Below are positions 45,201-53,945 of a DNA stretch of 64,000 nucleotides, one piece after another; the first letter of the stretch is position 1, and every line of letters starts with the position of its first letter. This DNA is from Bacteroidota bacterium (GTDB taxonomy: Bacteria > Bacteroidota > Bacteroidia > Bacteroidales > Prolixibacteraceae). The position numbers and the translations under genes were made by a program. The notes beneath the pieces are model-generated. The model was not told the origin of the DNA. It saw only the letters and a list, made by a program, of their open reading frames with translations, and did not search any database. Where the stretch lies: NCBI GenBank assembly GCA_023428545.1, contig JAEYXH010000016.1:1-64000 (forward strand), read 5' to 3'.

Positions 45201-45491
45201 ATATGCACCGTAGTTGTCGAAAACGGGCTTCCATGTTGTACCGTTATTTTCGGTTTTCCATACATTCCCACTTGCTACAGCAGCATAATACTCAGAAGGA
45301 TTTTCGGGATTGACCACAAGGTCAGCAATTCGGCCACTTGCCCATGCAGGCCCGATACTTCTGAATTTCAGTCCGTTTACCAGGCTGGTTGTTACCAAGG
45401 TGTCGCCCTTCTGGCGATCTGATCTCTGGGCCGAAACTGTCAGTGTGGCTCCAAGAAGCAAAATCAGGATGATTTGAATAGTTTTTTTCAT
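42204..45491 (-). CDS. Secreted BNR/Asp-box (VPS10-like) beta-propeller protein
   Basis: The 1095-residue protein has a signal peptide (1-20, ending TVSAQ). About ten Asp-box repeats of the type SxDGGxTW follow: for example YKSTDGGKSF, YKSSDGGKTW, YKSTDGGQNW, FRSTDKGESW, ITEDGGKTW, VTEDGGKSW, LKSTDKGKTW. These mark a large beta-propeller as in sortilin/VPS10 and sialidase-like proteins. The final 350 residues lack them and contain a Gly-rich stretch near AGSSGRRGGGNG. Homologues are widespread in Bacteroidetes with no assigned enzyme activity. It has its own terminator and no operon partner. Confidence 0.88.
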   Translation of the reverse strand: MKKTIQIILILLLGATLTVSAQRSDRQKGDTLVTTSLVNGLKFRSIGPAWASGRIADLVVNPENPSEYYAAVASGNVWKTENNGTTWKPVFDNYGAYATGVVRLDPNNFNVVWVGTGENNHQRALGYGDGVYKSTDGGKSFKNMGLKESRQIGGIVIDPRNSDIVFVACEGSAWGPGGERGLYKSSDGGKTWDKVLNISDETGVNNVVIDPFDPDIMYATSEQRRRHVYSKIGGGPESAVYKSTDGGQNWNKIMKGLPSGDIGGMGIDVSPVNANVVYLIVEAAGNSGGFFRSTDKGESWEKMNSYHSSGQYYNKIQCDPKDVNRVISLDTYTQITEDGGKTWRNLGNSGRHVDDHAVWIDPANTKHIIIGGDGGIYETWDNGVTWDFKENLPITQFYRVNVDNDYPFYNVYGGTQDNNSMYGPSANLTRSGVTNDEWIVTMGGDGFWIDTDPEDHNIVYTEYQYGNLSRYDKRSGEAKNIKPRERKGEETYKWNWNAPMFVSKHHPQRIYFAANKVFRSDNRGDSWEVISDDLTTKTDRNTWPVMGKFWSIDAVAKDVSTSLWGTIVALAESPLNENLLFAGTDDGVISVTEDGGKSWSQVKNFPGVPEYTYVSHIHADKFNENIVYASFDNLKRDDFKPYILKSTDKGKTWSSISSNLPENGTVHTLEQDFVSSDLLFAGTEFGVFFSKDGGSNWVQLKSGIPTIAVRHMAIQKRECDLVLATFGRGFYIMDDYSPLRDLNKENLDKEAHLFPIKAALLYNPFSNKDNQGDTYFTAPNPDFGASFTYFLKEAPKSSKAIRTEEEKKLFKEGKPIPQPTWRELELEGKEESSHLIFTIKDSDGNIIRRLTQNPLKGINRVNWDLRYNNPTATSVAGSFNPTAGSSGRRGGGNGLLVMPGEYSVELALWHQGELKPLAGPVKFLTKKPDLVTLPAENYKENIDFAKEVSRLSIAMTGTNRMTNEMMSKVEHIKQAIYATPDAGQDLMDRARKLGNELEEINFLLNGVQPKASREETPPTQVPLNIRLSSISYGFVGNLSAITNTEKESLAILKDEFPPVLERLTKLVEKDIPSLEEELTRLDAPWTPGRMPVWNK

Positions 45492-45839
45492 GTAAAACCT
45501 GTTTTTGAAGTTTGATTTAAGTTTATGTAATTTTTTATATCCGGTTTTGGGCCTTGAAAAGGGATCCTTATTATTTACCTGAATTGGTACGGTATGTCAT
45601 CTGAAAATTTCTTTGCCAATCATGCTGTTACAAACAACCTGTTGAAATGGATAAGATACCAATGATTTGTTCACTTGTATTTCAGATGCGATAAAATTAA
45701 TTTTTTCAATCAATCATCGCAATGACTTTAACTGATAGTTTTCATCATTTATAGTGAAAAAGCATATGCTGTCTGGCAGTTTCAGAAAGGAAGTAGACAA
45801 AAAAATGGTACTTTTCCGATTGAAAACCTGATACCCTTT
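45492..45839. other. AT-rich divergent intergenic region
   Basis: The 348 bases between the BNR protein gene and the AmpG-like gene hold no gene or clear hairpin. A TACTTTTC at about 45809-45816 is one base from TAnnTTTG and may be the -7 box of the plus-strand transporter. Confidence 0.3.
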
Positions 45840-47123
45840 ATGAAAAAGCCAGTTTCAAGGAATCCTTGGGTTTGGATTCCAACTTTGTACTTTGCCGAAG
45901 GACTTCCCTATGTGGTTGCCATGACTGTTTCGGTCATCATGTTTAAGCGTCTGGGTATTTCAAATACGGATATTGCTTTGTATACCAGTTGGTTGTATCT
46001 CCCTTGGGTCATTAAGCCACTTTGGAGCCCAATTGTCGACATCCTGAAAACCAAGCGATTCTGGATTGTTTGGATGCAGCTTTTAGTTGGTGGTGCGCTG
46101 GCTGGCGTAGCATTAACGCTTCCCGGATCTGACTTTTTCCGATGGACACTCGCGTTTCTTTGGCTTCTGGCTTTTAGTTCGGCAACCCATGATATTGCGG
46201 CCGATGGTTTTTATATGCTGGGTCTTTCAAAGTATGACCAGGCATTTTTTGTAGGAATCAGGAATACCTTTTATCGGTTTGCCATGTTATCGGGGCAGGG
46301 CCTCCTTGTTGTGCTTGCCGGTTTCCTTGAGGAGAGATCGGGGAATATTGCCGGTTCATGGAGTGTGACCTTTTTTGTGCTTTCAGCCTTGTTCGCCGCA
46401 TTTTTTATATATCACCTGATAGTGTTGCCCTACCCACTGGAAGATTCTGAACGGCCTGCCACCAGCGTAAAAGATGTGGTCAAAGCCTTTCTTGACACAT
46501 TCGCATCTTTCTTCAGGAAACCGCAGGCTGGAATTGCGATTGCCTTTATGCTGCTTTTCCGTTTGGGGGAATCACAGCTGGTAAAACTGGCCTCTCCGTT
46601 TCTGCTGGATCCAAGGGAAGCTGGTGGATTGGCATTGTCAACAACTGATATCGGTTTTGTTTACGGTACTGCTGGCGTGGTTGCCCTCACGTTGGGTGGA
46701 ATTTTGGGAGGAATCGCGGTTGCCCAGCAAGGATTAAAAAAATGGCTTTGGCCCTTGGCTATTTCCTTGAATTTACCTAATCTGGCATACGTAGCCATGG
46801 CCATCTTTCAGCCTGAATCTCTCTGGTGGATTTCGGCAGGCGTCGTTATCGAACAGTTTGGGTATGGTTTTGGATTTACCGCGTACATGTTATATATGAT
46901 ATATTTTGCCGATGGACCCAATAAAACGGCACATTATGCCATTTGTACCGGGTTTATGGCTTTGGGTATGATGCTGCCCGGAATGGTCAGCGGATGGATT
47001 CAGGATCAAATAGGATACCAATGGTTTTTTATCTGGGTTATGGTATGCACTCTGCCCGGGTTTGCACTTCTTCCTTTCTTGAAGATCGATCCGGCATTTG
47101 GTACCCGACACGCGAAACAGTGA
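45840..47123 (+). CDS. AmpG-like MFS transporter
   Basis: A 427-residue major facilitator with about twelve TM helices. The opening NPWVWIPTLYFAEGLPYVV, the conserved PWVIKPLWSPIVD after TM2, SSATHDIAADGFYM and the late YMIYFADGPNKTAHYAICTGFMALGMML are features of the AmpG family. AmpG imports anhydromuropeptides for cell-wall recycling; some Bacteroidetes relatives may carry other sugars, so the substrate is not certain. It is preceded by a divergent gap and followed by alkaline phosphatase after about 190 bases. Confidence 0.82.
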   Translation: MKKPVSRNPWVWIPTLYFAEGLPYVVAMTVSVIMFKRLGISNTDIALYTSWLYLPWVIKPLWSPIVDILKTKRFWIVWMQLLVGGALAGVALTLPGSDFFRWTLAFLWLLAFSSATHDIAADGFYMLGLSKYDQAFFVGIRNTFYRFAMLSGQGLLVVLAGFLEERSGNIAGSWSVTFFVLSALFAAFFIYHLIVLPYPLEDSERPATSVKDVVKAFLDTFASFFRKPQAGIAIAFMLLFRLGESQLVKLASPFLLDPREAGGLALSTTDIGFVYGTAGVVALTLGGILGGIAVAQQGLKKWLWPLAISLNLPNLAYVAMAIFQPESLWWISAGVVIEQFGYGFGFTAYMLYMIYFADGPNKTAHYAICTGFMALGMMLPGMVSGWIQDQIGYQWFFIWVMVCTLPGFALLPFLKIDPAFGTRHAKQ

Positions 47124-47313
47124 TAGTCATATTTTTGTTCTGCTTAATGAGCGAATTGATATTATCGGGCGGATGCAATGGATTATTCTTTCTATTTTTG
47201 GAAAGATTTCAAAAATCGGGATTAATGGCTGTATTCAATAGTATTGCATGTTATTAATTCCAGTGATCTTTTTGTTAGGTCAGATTGTTATAAACTGAAA
47301 AAAAGTGAAATAT

Positions 47314-48471
47314 ATGAAAAAGGTTAAGTTTTTAATGGTTGCCATGGCTCTGTTTATCATGTTGCCAGCCATGTCACAAGAGACATACAAAGAAGTTGAA
47401 CCAGATGATGAGACCCTTGTCTATCCAGGTGGAAATGCGCACGAGGTTAAGCTTTATCCAAATAAGTGGAAAGGGAAAAAGCCAAAAAACATCATCCTGA
47501 TGATCGGTGACGGTATGGGAGTATCACAGGTCTTTGCGGGTATTACCGCAAACCATGGACAACTTTTTCTTGACAACTTCAAGCATATCGGATTTTCGCA
47601 AACTTCTTCTTCGAGCCACTATATCACTGACTCGGCAGCAGGGGGAACGGCTCTTTCAACTGGAGTCAGGACCTATAATGGTGCCATTGGGGTTGGTCCT
47701 GATAAACAACATCTGACGACTATCCTGGAAGAAGCAGAACAAAAAGGTCTTGCAACCGGATTGGTTTCAACCTCGGCCATCACCCATGCAACACCGGCAT
47801 CTTTCATTGCCCACCAAGCTGCACGGAGCAGTTATGAAGCAATTGCCGCCGATTTTCTGCTTACGGATATCGATGTTTTTATCGGTGGCGGGTACAAGCA
47901 TTTTACCGATAGGGAAGATGGAAGGAACCTGGTCACCGACCTGCAAGCCAAAGGATACAAGGTTCTTCAGAACATCAACGAAATAGCCGCGGTCAATTCT
48001 GGTAAACTTGTCGGTCTGACAGCTGCCGAACACAATGGCCGGATTTCAGAACGCGGGGAGATGCTTCCAGTAGCAACCAAAACAGCCCTCAATATTTTAA
48101 AGAATAACAAAAAGGGGTTTTTCATCATGGTTGAAGGATCACAAATCGATTGGGCCGGGCATGCCAAAAATACTACCTACGCTGTGGAAGATATGCTCGA
48201 CTTTGACAAAGCCATCGGTGAAGCTTTACGTTTTGCGGCAAATGATGGTGAAACCCTTATTATTGTTACCGCTGACCATGAAACTGGTGGAATGGCATTA
48301 GCCGGAGGTGATTTTGAAAAAGGAATGGTGAAAGGTGCATTTACCTCTACGGATCACACTGCGGTAATGGTACCAATTTTCGCATGGGGGCCTGGTGCCG
48401 AACAATTCATGGGTATCATGAAAAACACGGATATCCATAAAAAAATGAGGGAAATGCTCATCTCAAAATAG
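47314..48471 (+). CDS. Alkaline phosphatase
   Basis: A periplasmic phosphomonoesterase of 385 residues. I start at ATG 47314; an in-frame GTG nine bases upstream only adds MKY. The signal peptide is MKKVKFLMVAMALFIMLPAM followed by SQ. Active-site motifs are LMIGDGMGVSQV (Asp66, metal), DSAAGGTALSTG with the nucleophile Ser107, SQIDWAGHAKN, IVTADHETGGMAL and STDHTAVMVPIFAWG, which supply the two-zinc/magnesium ligands of the PhoA fold. The gene is monocistronic and has a strong terminator. Confidence 0.95.
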   Translation: MKKVKFLMVAMALFIMLPAMSQETYKEVEPDDETLVYPGGNAHEVKLYPNKWKGKKPKNIILMIGDGMGVSQVFAGITANHGQLFLDNFKHIGFSQTSSSSHYITDSAAGGTALSTGVRTYNGAIGVGPDKQHLTTILEEAEQKGLATGLVSTSAITHATPASFIAHQAARSSYEAIAADFLLTDIDVFIGGGYKHFTDREDGRNLVTDLQAKGYKVLQNINEIAAVNSGKLVGLTAAEHNGRISERGEMLPVATKTALNILKNNKKGFFIMVEGSQIDWAGHAKNTTYAVEDMLDFDKAIGEALRFAANDGETLIIVTADHETGGMALAGGDFEKGMVKGAFTSTDHTAVMVPIFAWGPGAEQFMGIMKNTDIHKKMREMLISK

Positions 48472-48489
48472 TTAATTCCGGATATCAGG

Positions 48490-48525
48490 AAAAAGGTTCC
48501 CTGTGATTTACAGGGAACCTTTTTT
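48490..48525 (+). terminator. Rho-independent terminator after alkaline phosphatase
   Basis: A perfect 15-bp stem (48490-48504 with 48510-48524) with a 5-base loop and a terminal T run, 19 bases after the stop. Confidence 0.9.
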
Positions 48526-48600
48526 GTTTGGATATGAAAAGAATTTTTAACTTGCCGCACTAAGCAACTTTCCCCGGAATTCTTCACCAGAACCGTGTGG

Positions 48601-48608
48601 TAATTTTG
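48601..48608 (+). promoter_or_regulatory. -7 box of the BASS-family transporter gene
   Basis: TAATTTTG followed by C fits the Bacteroidetes -7 consensus, about 107 bases before the ATG at 48715. No matching -33 element was found. Confidence 0.4.
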
Positions 48609-48714
48609 CCCGGAATTGAAAGGCATTTGGAATGTTACACAAGATCGGACATATGCTTCATGGAACTCTTCGATTTCCCCGGAACGAATAGGACTTAATC
48701 TAAAATCGAACAAA

Positions 48715-49662
48715 ATGAAAGAAGCATTATTGGTACTGGATCATGTTAGACTTAATTTTTCTCCTGGTGGCCTCCTGTTTCTGAATATTACCATCGCCTT
48801 TGTGATGTTTGGTGTAGCCCTGGATATTAAGATCCATCATTTTAAAGATGTATTTATGCGTCCAAAGTCAGTAATCACTGCATTGGTATCGCAATTCTTA
48901 CTGCTTCCGGCGATGACATTTTTATTGATTCTGGTACTGAAACCATCTCCGACCGTAGCGCTGGGAATGATTCTTATCGCTGCTTGTCCCGGAGGAAATA
49001 TATCTAACTTCATGACATCGCTGGCGAGGGGAAATGTAGCGTTGTCGGTTAGTGTAACTGCAGTTGCCACCATGGCGGCAACTTTCATGACACCCGCCAA
49101 CTTTGCCTTCTGGGGTGATCTTTACATGAACTATTACGAAAAATCAGCTTCAACTTCATTGCTGCGTCCAATAGAAATAGATTTCTGGCAGGTTGTCCAA
49201 ACCGTTTTTATACTTCTGGGAATTCCTGTAATCCTGGGCCTTTTCATGGCAGGGAAGTTTCCTGAACTGACCCAAAAAATCAAAAAGCCGATTAAAAAGG
49301 CATCTATCGTGGTGTTTGTACTCTTTGTGATTATTCTGTTGTCAGCCAATTTCACCAATTTTATGAAGTTTATCCACCTGATATTCATTATTGTGCTGCT
49401 TCATAACGGTCTGGCTCTGTTAACAGGGTTTGTTTTTTCCACATTGCTCAAAAGGCCTCGTGTCGATCGAAGGGCCATTACCATCGAAACCGGAATCCAA
49501 AATTCAGGTTTGGCATTGGTGCTGATTTTCAATCCCAAGATTTTTCCTCCAGAACTCGAGCTGGGTGGAATGGCAGTGATAGCTGCCTGGTGGGGTGTCT
49601 GGCATATAATTTCAGGCCTTACATTGTCAACCTTGTGGTCGCGCCGGCCTCTCGACGATTAG
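48715..49662 (+). CDS. Bile acid:sodium symporter (BASS) family transporter
   Basis: A 315-residue membrane protein with about nine to ten TM helices. Family motifs are NITIAFVMFGVALDIK in TM1, ACPGGNISNFMTSLARGNVALSVSVTA (the sodium-site region) and ITIETGIQNSGLALVLIFNP (the crossover helix). BASS proteins couple sodium to import of organic anions, including bile acids, pyruvate or pantothenate, depending on the subfamily. I start at ATG 48715 (MKEALLVLDHV) because the longer frame lacks family sequence. Its stop overlaps the stop of the convergent helicase gene by 4 bases. Confidence 0.88.
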   Translation: MKEALLVLDHVRLNFSPGGLLFLNITIAFVMFGVALDIKIHHFKDVFMRPKSVITALVSQFLLLPAMTFLLILVLKPSPTVALGMILIAACPGGNISNFMTSLARGNVALSVSVTAVATMAATFMTPANFAFWGDLYMNYYEKSASTSLLRPIEIDFWQVVQTVFILLGIPVILGLFMAGKFPELTQKIKKPIKKASIVVFVLFVIILLSANFTNFMKFIHLIFIIVLLHNGLALLTGFVFSTLLKRPRVDRRAITIETGIQNSGLALVLIFNPKIFPPELELGGMAVIAAWWGVWHIISGLTLSTLWSRRPLDD

Positions 49663-50960
49663 CTCCTTCTCTTTCTGAAAGCCGGCTGGCCGCTTGATTT
49701 AGGCTTTTTATGTTCCGGTCTTCTCTTTTTGACATGAAATGCTCCCTGAAAAGTTGGATCATCAACTTTTCGCTGCCTGTCAATTTCGCGCAATTGACTT
49801 TGGTTTTCCTCAAATCCGGTGGCTTCAATTTCAACCCCTTCGGGTATTTCCATCACCGGGATTTCCATTCTGATCAGCTTTTCAATCTTTTTAAAATGCC
49901 ATTCCTCGTCTGGGGCTACAAGTGTAATGGCTACCCCATGATTTCCGGCCCTTGCTGTTCGCCCAATCCGGTGAACGTAGTCCTCGTAATGTGGGGGAAT
50001 GTCAAAGTTGATCACATGGGAAACCATGGTCACATCCAATCCTCGAGCCGACATGTCGGTAGAAATCAATATTCTGATTTTTCCTTCCTTAAAATCCCTC
50101 ATGGCATTCATTCGGGTTGACTGGCCTTTGTTTGAATGGATAATTCGTTTTTCACCTTCCGTTTTTCGTTTTATCACCTTAAAGACGTCGTCTGCCGCTT
50201 CTTTTGTTTTGACAAAAATTATGATGCGGGAAAACACGGATTCATCTTCAAGCAGATGCCGGATCAGGTTAAGTTTGGTCTTATAATTGGGAACCAGATA
50301 CAATTGCTGGTCTATCAATTCGGCAGGAGTTGCCGACGGGGTCATTTCCAACCTTTCATAATGGTCAAGAAATTCTTGTGCCATCTCTTCCACTTTTCCC
50401 GAGAATGTGGCACTGAAAAGCATATTTTGACGTTTGTTCGGGATAATTTCAAAGAGTTGCCTTAATTGTGGCATAAATCCCATATCCAGCATTCGGTCAG
50501 CCTCGTCGATGACGAAATATTTCACTTTTTTCAATGATACGGCATTGGCCTGATAAAGATCCCATAGCCTACCTGGTGTGGCAATCAAAATATCAACACC
50601 ATCACGGATCAGTTCGGCATGCTTTGTCCATCCAACTCCTCCATATACTGAGGCGTGCCTTATATCAGTGAAAGAGATCAGCTCGCTCGTGTCTTCCCCT
50701 ACCTGGATCGACAATTCCCGGGTAGGTACCAACACGATTGCCCGGGGTTCATTCCCTTCTCTCCTGACAAGCTTCGTCAGCAGTGGCAAAAGGTAGGCCG
50801 CAGTCTTACCGGTTCCGGTCTGGGCAATACCTACAACATTCGCTCCCGAAAATATGACGGGAATTATTGTCTCCTGTATTGGGGTTGGCTGAATGAATCC
50901 TATGTCATCCAATGACTTAAGAAGTGCTTTTGAAACTTTTAATTCTTCAAACGTTTTCAT
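49659..50960 (-). CDS. DEAD-box RNA helicase
   Basis: ATP-dependent RNA helicase of 433 residues. The motifs are in order: Q motif (FIQPTPIQETIIPVI), motif I AQTGTGKTAAYLLP, Ia VPTRELSIQV, Ib TPGRLWDL, II DEADRMLDMGF, III SATF, V STDMSARGLD, VI HRIGRTARAG. The C-terminal tail (KKRRPEHKKPKSSGQPAFRKRRS) is short and basic, as in RhlE-like helicases. I start at ATG 50960 (MKTFEELKVSKAL), the usual opening; a longer frame to 51038 adds unrelated sequence. It acts in ribosome assembly or RNA decay, without a visible partner. Confidence 0.94.
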   Translation of the reverse strand: MKTFEELKVSKALLKSLDDIGFIQPTPIQETIIPVIFSGANVVGIAQTGTGKTAAYLLPLLTKLVRREGNEPRAIVLVPTRELSIQVGEDTSELISFTDIRHASVYGGVGWTKHAELIRDGVDILIATPGRLWDLYQANAVSLKKVKYFVIDEADRMLDMGFMPQLRQLFEIIPNKRQNMLFSATFSGKVEEMAQEFLDHYERLEMTPSATPAELIDQQLYLVPNYKTKLNLIRHLLEDESVFSRIIIFVKTKEAADDVFKVIKRKTEGEKRIIHSNKGQSTRMNAMRDFKEGKIRILISTDMSARGLDVTMVSHVINFDIPPHYEDYVHRIGRTARAGNHGVAITLVAPDEEWHFKKIEKLIRMEIPVMEIPEGVEIEATGFEENQSQLREIDRQRKVDDPTFQGAFHVKKRRPEHKKPKSSGQPAFRKRRS

Positions 50961-51074
50961 TTTTCTGATGTTTATTGGATGAACCGGCAGCTTGCCACCC
51001 GATGTTTTGGTCCTCAATCTGAATGTCTGGCTTGTCATTTTGATGCCACTATTGTCTCTCAGGATTTCCGGCTA

Positions 51075-51082
51075 CAAAGATA
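51075..51082 (-). promoter_or_regulatory. -7 box of the DEAD-box helicase promoter
   Basis: The minus strand reads TATCTTTG at 51082-51075, fitting TAnnTTTG. A matching -33 element is not clear. Confidence 0.45.
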
Positions 51083-51196
51083 ACAGGTTGGGCCGCAATT
51101 AAAAACAGACAGCAACTACAGTTTTTGGGTACCTTTTCGAAGAATGGCCTGATGGAGTGTTGTGTTAGCTTTTTACCTCAATATTAAGTGAATTAA

Positions 51197-52303
51197 TTAT
51201 TTGAGTTTATACATTTTTCCCGGGAAAACATTAATCAAACCCTTGAATTCCAGATTTATAAGAATGCTTGAAAGTTGTTGGACCGGCATCCCCGAGTAAT
51301 TTACAAGCGAGTCGATGTATGTCTTGCCATGTTCCTGTAAAAGATCCGATATTTTTTTTTCATCTGAGGTGAGTTCCGGAAAGAGTAATTGCTGAACTGG
51401 CCTCTTATTCCCGGGTGAAGTTTCCCAGCCCAGTTGGTATTCGAGGTCTGAAACACTTTCTATCATAGCAGCGATGTTTCTTTTAATCAGCCGGTTGCAG
51501 CCTTTAGAATATGGGTCGGAGCTACGGCCAGGAAATGCAAGGACGTCGCGATTATACGAGGAAGCAATATCGGCAGTAATCAAGGCTCCTCCTTTCTCAC
51601 CCGATTCAACTACGATGGTTGCATCAGAGAGTCCTGCAATCAGCCGGTTCCTTCGGATAAAATTGGCGGCTTCGATTTTGGTTTGGCTGGGGAAGTCGGT
51701 AAGCAATCCTCCATTTTCTACCATGTCATGGGCAATTTTCTGGTGGGCCGAAGGATAAAGACGATCTAGCCCGTGTCCTACCACACCGATGGTTGGAAGT
51801 CCATACTTCAATGCCGATTTGTGTGCCTGGATGTCAATCCCATAAGCCAGTCCGCTGACCACCAATGGCTTGTATCCTTTATCGGCCAGACTGTTCAGGA
51901 GCTCATCACACATTTGCCGTCCGTATGCCGTGGCATTGCGCGTCCCGACTATGCTGATCACCTTTTCGGAATTCAGATTGGCGTTCCCTTTGAAATAAAA
52001 CAGGACGGGGGCATCGTTGCATTGTGAAAAACGTTTTGGATAATCATCATCCAGATAGAAATAGGTTTTTATTTGATTTTTCCCGATGAATTCAAGTTCA
52101 TGGTTAGCCTGCTCCATAACCTGTGCTTCACATATCCTTCGGGCATTCACTTCCCCGATTCCGGGAATTTTCATCAGGTGTGCCGACTTCTCCCGGAATA
52201 TTCCTTCTATACTGCCGACATATGATATCAGGTTCCGTGCCAAAACACTCCCTATTCCTGGTACAAGGGACAAGGCAACCTTAAAGAGCAAGGTCTCATT
52301 CAT
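51197..52303 (-). CDS. dprA: DNA-processing protein DprA
   Basis: DprA loads RecA on single-stranded DNA taken up by transformation. The 368-residue protein has an N-terminal helix-hairpin-helix region (LVPGIGSVLARNLI, MKIPGIGEVNARRI), the Rossmann core with ISIVGTRNATAYGRQMCDEL, VVSGLAYGIDIQAHKSAL, GVVGHGLDRLYPSAH, RRNRLIAGLSDATIVVESGEKGGALITA, and a C-terminal winged-helix-like region. It is 15 bases after the small membrane-protein gene at 52319. With the YifB/ComM homologue at 36936 the window carries two transformation-linked genes, though not close together. Confidence 0.95.
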   Translation of the reverse strand: MNETLLFKVALSLVPGIGSVLARNLISYVGSIEGIFREKSAHLMKIPGIGEVNARRICEAQVMEQANHELEFIGKNQIKTYFYLDDDYPKRFSQCNDAPVLFYFKGNANLNSEKVISIVGTRNATAYGRQMCDELLNSLADKGYKPLVVSGLAYGIDIQAHKSALKYGLPTIGVVGHGLDRLYPSAHQKIAHDMVENGGLLTDFPSQTKIEAANFIRRNRLIAGLSDATIVVESGEKGGALITADIASSYNRDVLAFPGRSSDPYSKGCNRLIKRNIAAMIESVSDLEYQLGWETSPGNKRPVQQLLFPELTSDEKKISDLLQEHGKTYIDSLVNYSGMPVQQLSSILINLEFKGLINVFPGKMYKLK

Positions 52304-52318
52304 AAATACTGGGTAAAA

Positions 52319-52771
52319 TCAACGATGTAAGATCTGTCTGAGCATTTTCTCAATTTTATTCCGATCCTCTTTTGACACAGCCGCCAAGCTGATGGATGGA
52401 TATTCGGCAACGCCCCGTTTTGTTTTTACAAGCAACGTCAGATCATTGACCAACCCAAACAGCGATTTCTCCAACACAAAATCATGTAAAACCTTTGTCG
52501 TGAACTCGATGGTTTGGTAATCCTTTCTTCCAAATTTAACCGCAGGGTAAAATCGAACGGTAAGTTTGTCAGATGCGATTTCTAAATAAAAATATTGAAA
52601 ATCAATTGCTTGAAAAACCAGAAACCAGATTACCAGAACTCCACCTGCAATCAGGGCCCTGCCGATCTGATCAAGATACAATAACAGTATGGCACTGATG
52701 ACCAGCATGCCGGATAGGAGGTAGAAAAGCCTTTTGATTTGTTTAATTCTGGATGTATTGTCAATGATCAT
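52319..52771 (-). CDS. Small membrane protein with PH-like cytoplasmic domain
   Basis: A 150-residue protein with two adjacent hydrophobic helices (about 15-32 and 38-55) near the N-terminus and a soluble beta-rich part after about 60 (YLEIASDKLTVRFYPAVKFG, LTLLVKTKRGVAEYPSISL), followed by a final amphipathic helix DRNKIEKMLRQILH. This is the shape of bacterial PH-like or DUF proteins of unknown function. It is 15 bases before dprA and probably co-transcribed with it; no functional link is implied. Confidence 0.6.
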   Translation of the reverse strand: MIIDNTSRIKQIKRLFYLLSGMLVISAILLLYLDQIGRALIAGGVLVIWFLVFQAIDFQYFYLEIASDKLTVRFYPAVKFGRKDYQTIEFTTKVLHDFVLEKSLFGLVNDLTLLVKTKRGVAEYPSISLAAVSKEDRNKIEKMLRQILHR

Positions 52772-52871
52772 TATGTTTATTTTTTGAAATTGCGAATTTG
52801 TTTCGCACTCATGGCATTAAAACAAGCCAGATTTAAAAAGTTTATAACTTAGCGCAATTTACAATTGATGT

Positions 52872-53945
52872 ATGGAATATTCAAGCACCCATTCGGAAAT
52901 AATTTACTCTGTGCAGCCTGAAATTGATATTGAATCAATAATTCGTCAATATCATGCAGATAAAGTATTCGTCGTCACCGAGGAAAATGTATTTAAACTA
53001 TGGTTCGATAAACTTCCTGTGCTTCGTGCCTTACCCTGTGTGGTTATTCCATCTGGGGAGGACAACAAGGGGCTTGGGAGTGTTGAACTTATTTGGGAAT
53101 TTCTAAGTTCAGAGGGAGCCGACCGGAAATCACTGGTGATCAATGTTGGGGGAGGTATGCTGACTGACCTGGGAGGTTTTGCCGCTTCCACATTCAAGCG
53201 TGGAGTCGACTTCGTCAATGTACCTACCACCTTGTTGGCTCAGGTCGACGCTTCGGTTGGCGGTAAAACCGGGATTAATTTCAGGGGGCTTAAAAACGAG
53301 ATTGGCACTTTCAATATACCCCGCTCGGTGATCATTTCTTCAATCTTCCTTCAAACGCTTGACTCGAAAAATAGGTTGTCGGGTTTTGCAGAGATGATCA
53401 AGCATGGGTTGATTTATAGCAGTGAACATTTTTTTGAACTGTGTAATGTCGATTTCGAAAATCTGGATTTGAAGTCCTTTCAGGAAATTATCCGTCATTC
53501 AGTGCAGGTGAAAGAGTATTTCGTGCAACAAGATCCAACCGAGAAAAATATCAGGAAAGCCTTGAATTTTGGCCATACGGTTGGGCATGCATTGGAAAGC
53601 CTGTTATTGAAGCAGCAAAGGCCTGTCCTCCACGGATATGCAGTTGCATGGGGCATGGTGGCAGAGTTATATCTTTCACAAGCTGTTTGCGGCCTTGATC
53701 CTGAAAGTTTTAGTGATATATGCGATTGGATCACTTCCTTATACGGTAAAATAACCATTTCACCTGATGATTTTGAAGAACTATACAGGCTGATGGGGCA
53801 CGATAAGAAGAACGAAGCTGGTCGGATCAATTTTACTTTGATCTCCGCTCCCGGGAATTTTGAGATTAACCAGGAATGCAGCAAAGAGTTGATTTTTGAA
53901 TCATTGCGTTTCCTCCAGAACAATGTTTCTCATGACAATACATAA
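52872..53945 (+). CDS. aroB: 3-Dehydroquinate synthase
   Basis: The second shikimate-pathway step: DAHP to 3-dehydroquinate, using NAD and a divalent metal. The 357-residue protein has VVIPSGEDNKG, the NAD-binding INVGGGMLTDLGGFAASTFKRG, VPTTLLAQVDASVGGKTGIN, and metal or substrate residues in EMIKHGLIY, LNFGHTVGHALES and LHGYAVAWGM. Its end overlaps the start of aroA by 14 bases, so the two are translated as a pair. Confidence 0.96.
   Translation: MEYSSTHSEIIYSVQPEIDIESIIRQYHADKVFVVTEENVFKLWFDKLPVLRALPCVVIPSGEDNKGLGSVELIWEFLSSEGADRKSLVINVGGGMLTDLGGFAASTFKRGVDFVNVPTTLLAQVDASVGGKTGINFRGLKNEIGTFNIPRSVIISSIFLQTLDSKNRLSGFAEMIKHGLIYSSEHFFELCNVDFENLDLKSFQEIIRHSVQVKEYFVQQDPTEKNIRKALNFGHTVGHALESLLLKQQRPVLHGYAVAWGMVAELYLSQAVCGLDPESFSDICDWITSLYGKITISPDDFEELYRLMGHDKKNEAGRINFTLISAPGNFEINQECSKELIFESLRFLQNNVSHDNT

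Noticed and set aside
49659..49662. Overlapping stop codons of convergent genes
   Set aside because: The bile-acid symporter-family gene and the helicase gene share four bases at their stops. This is compact but common and needs no special explanation.
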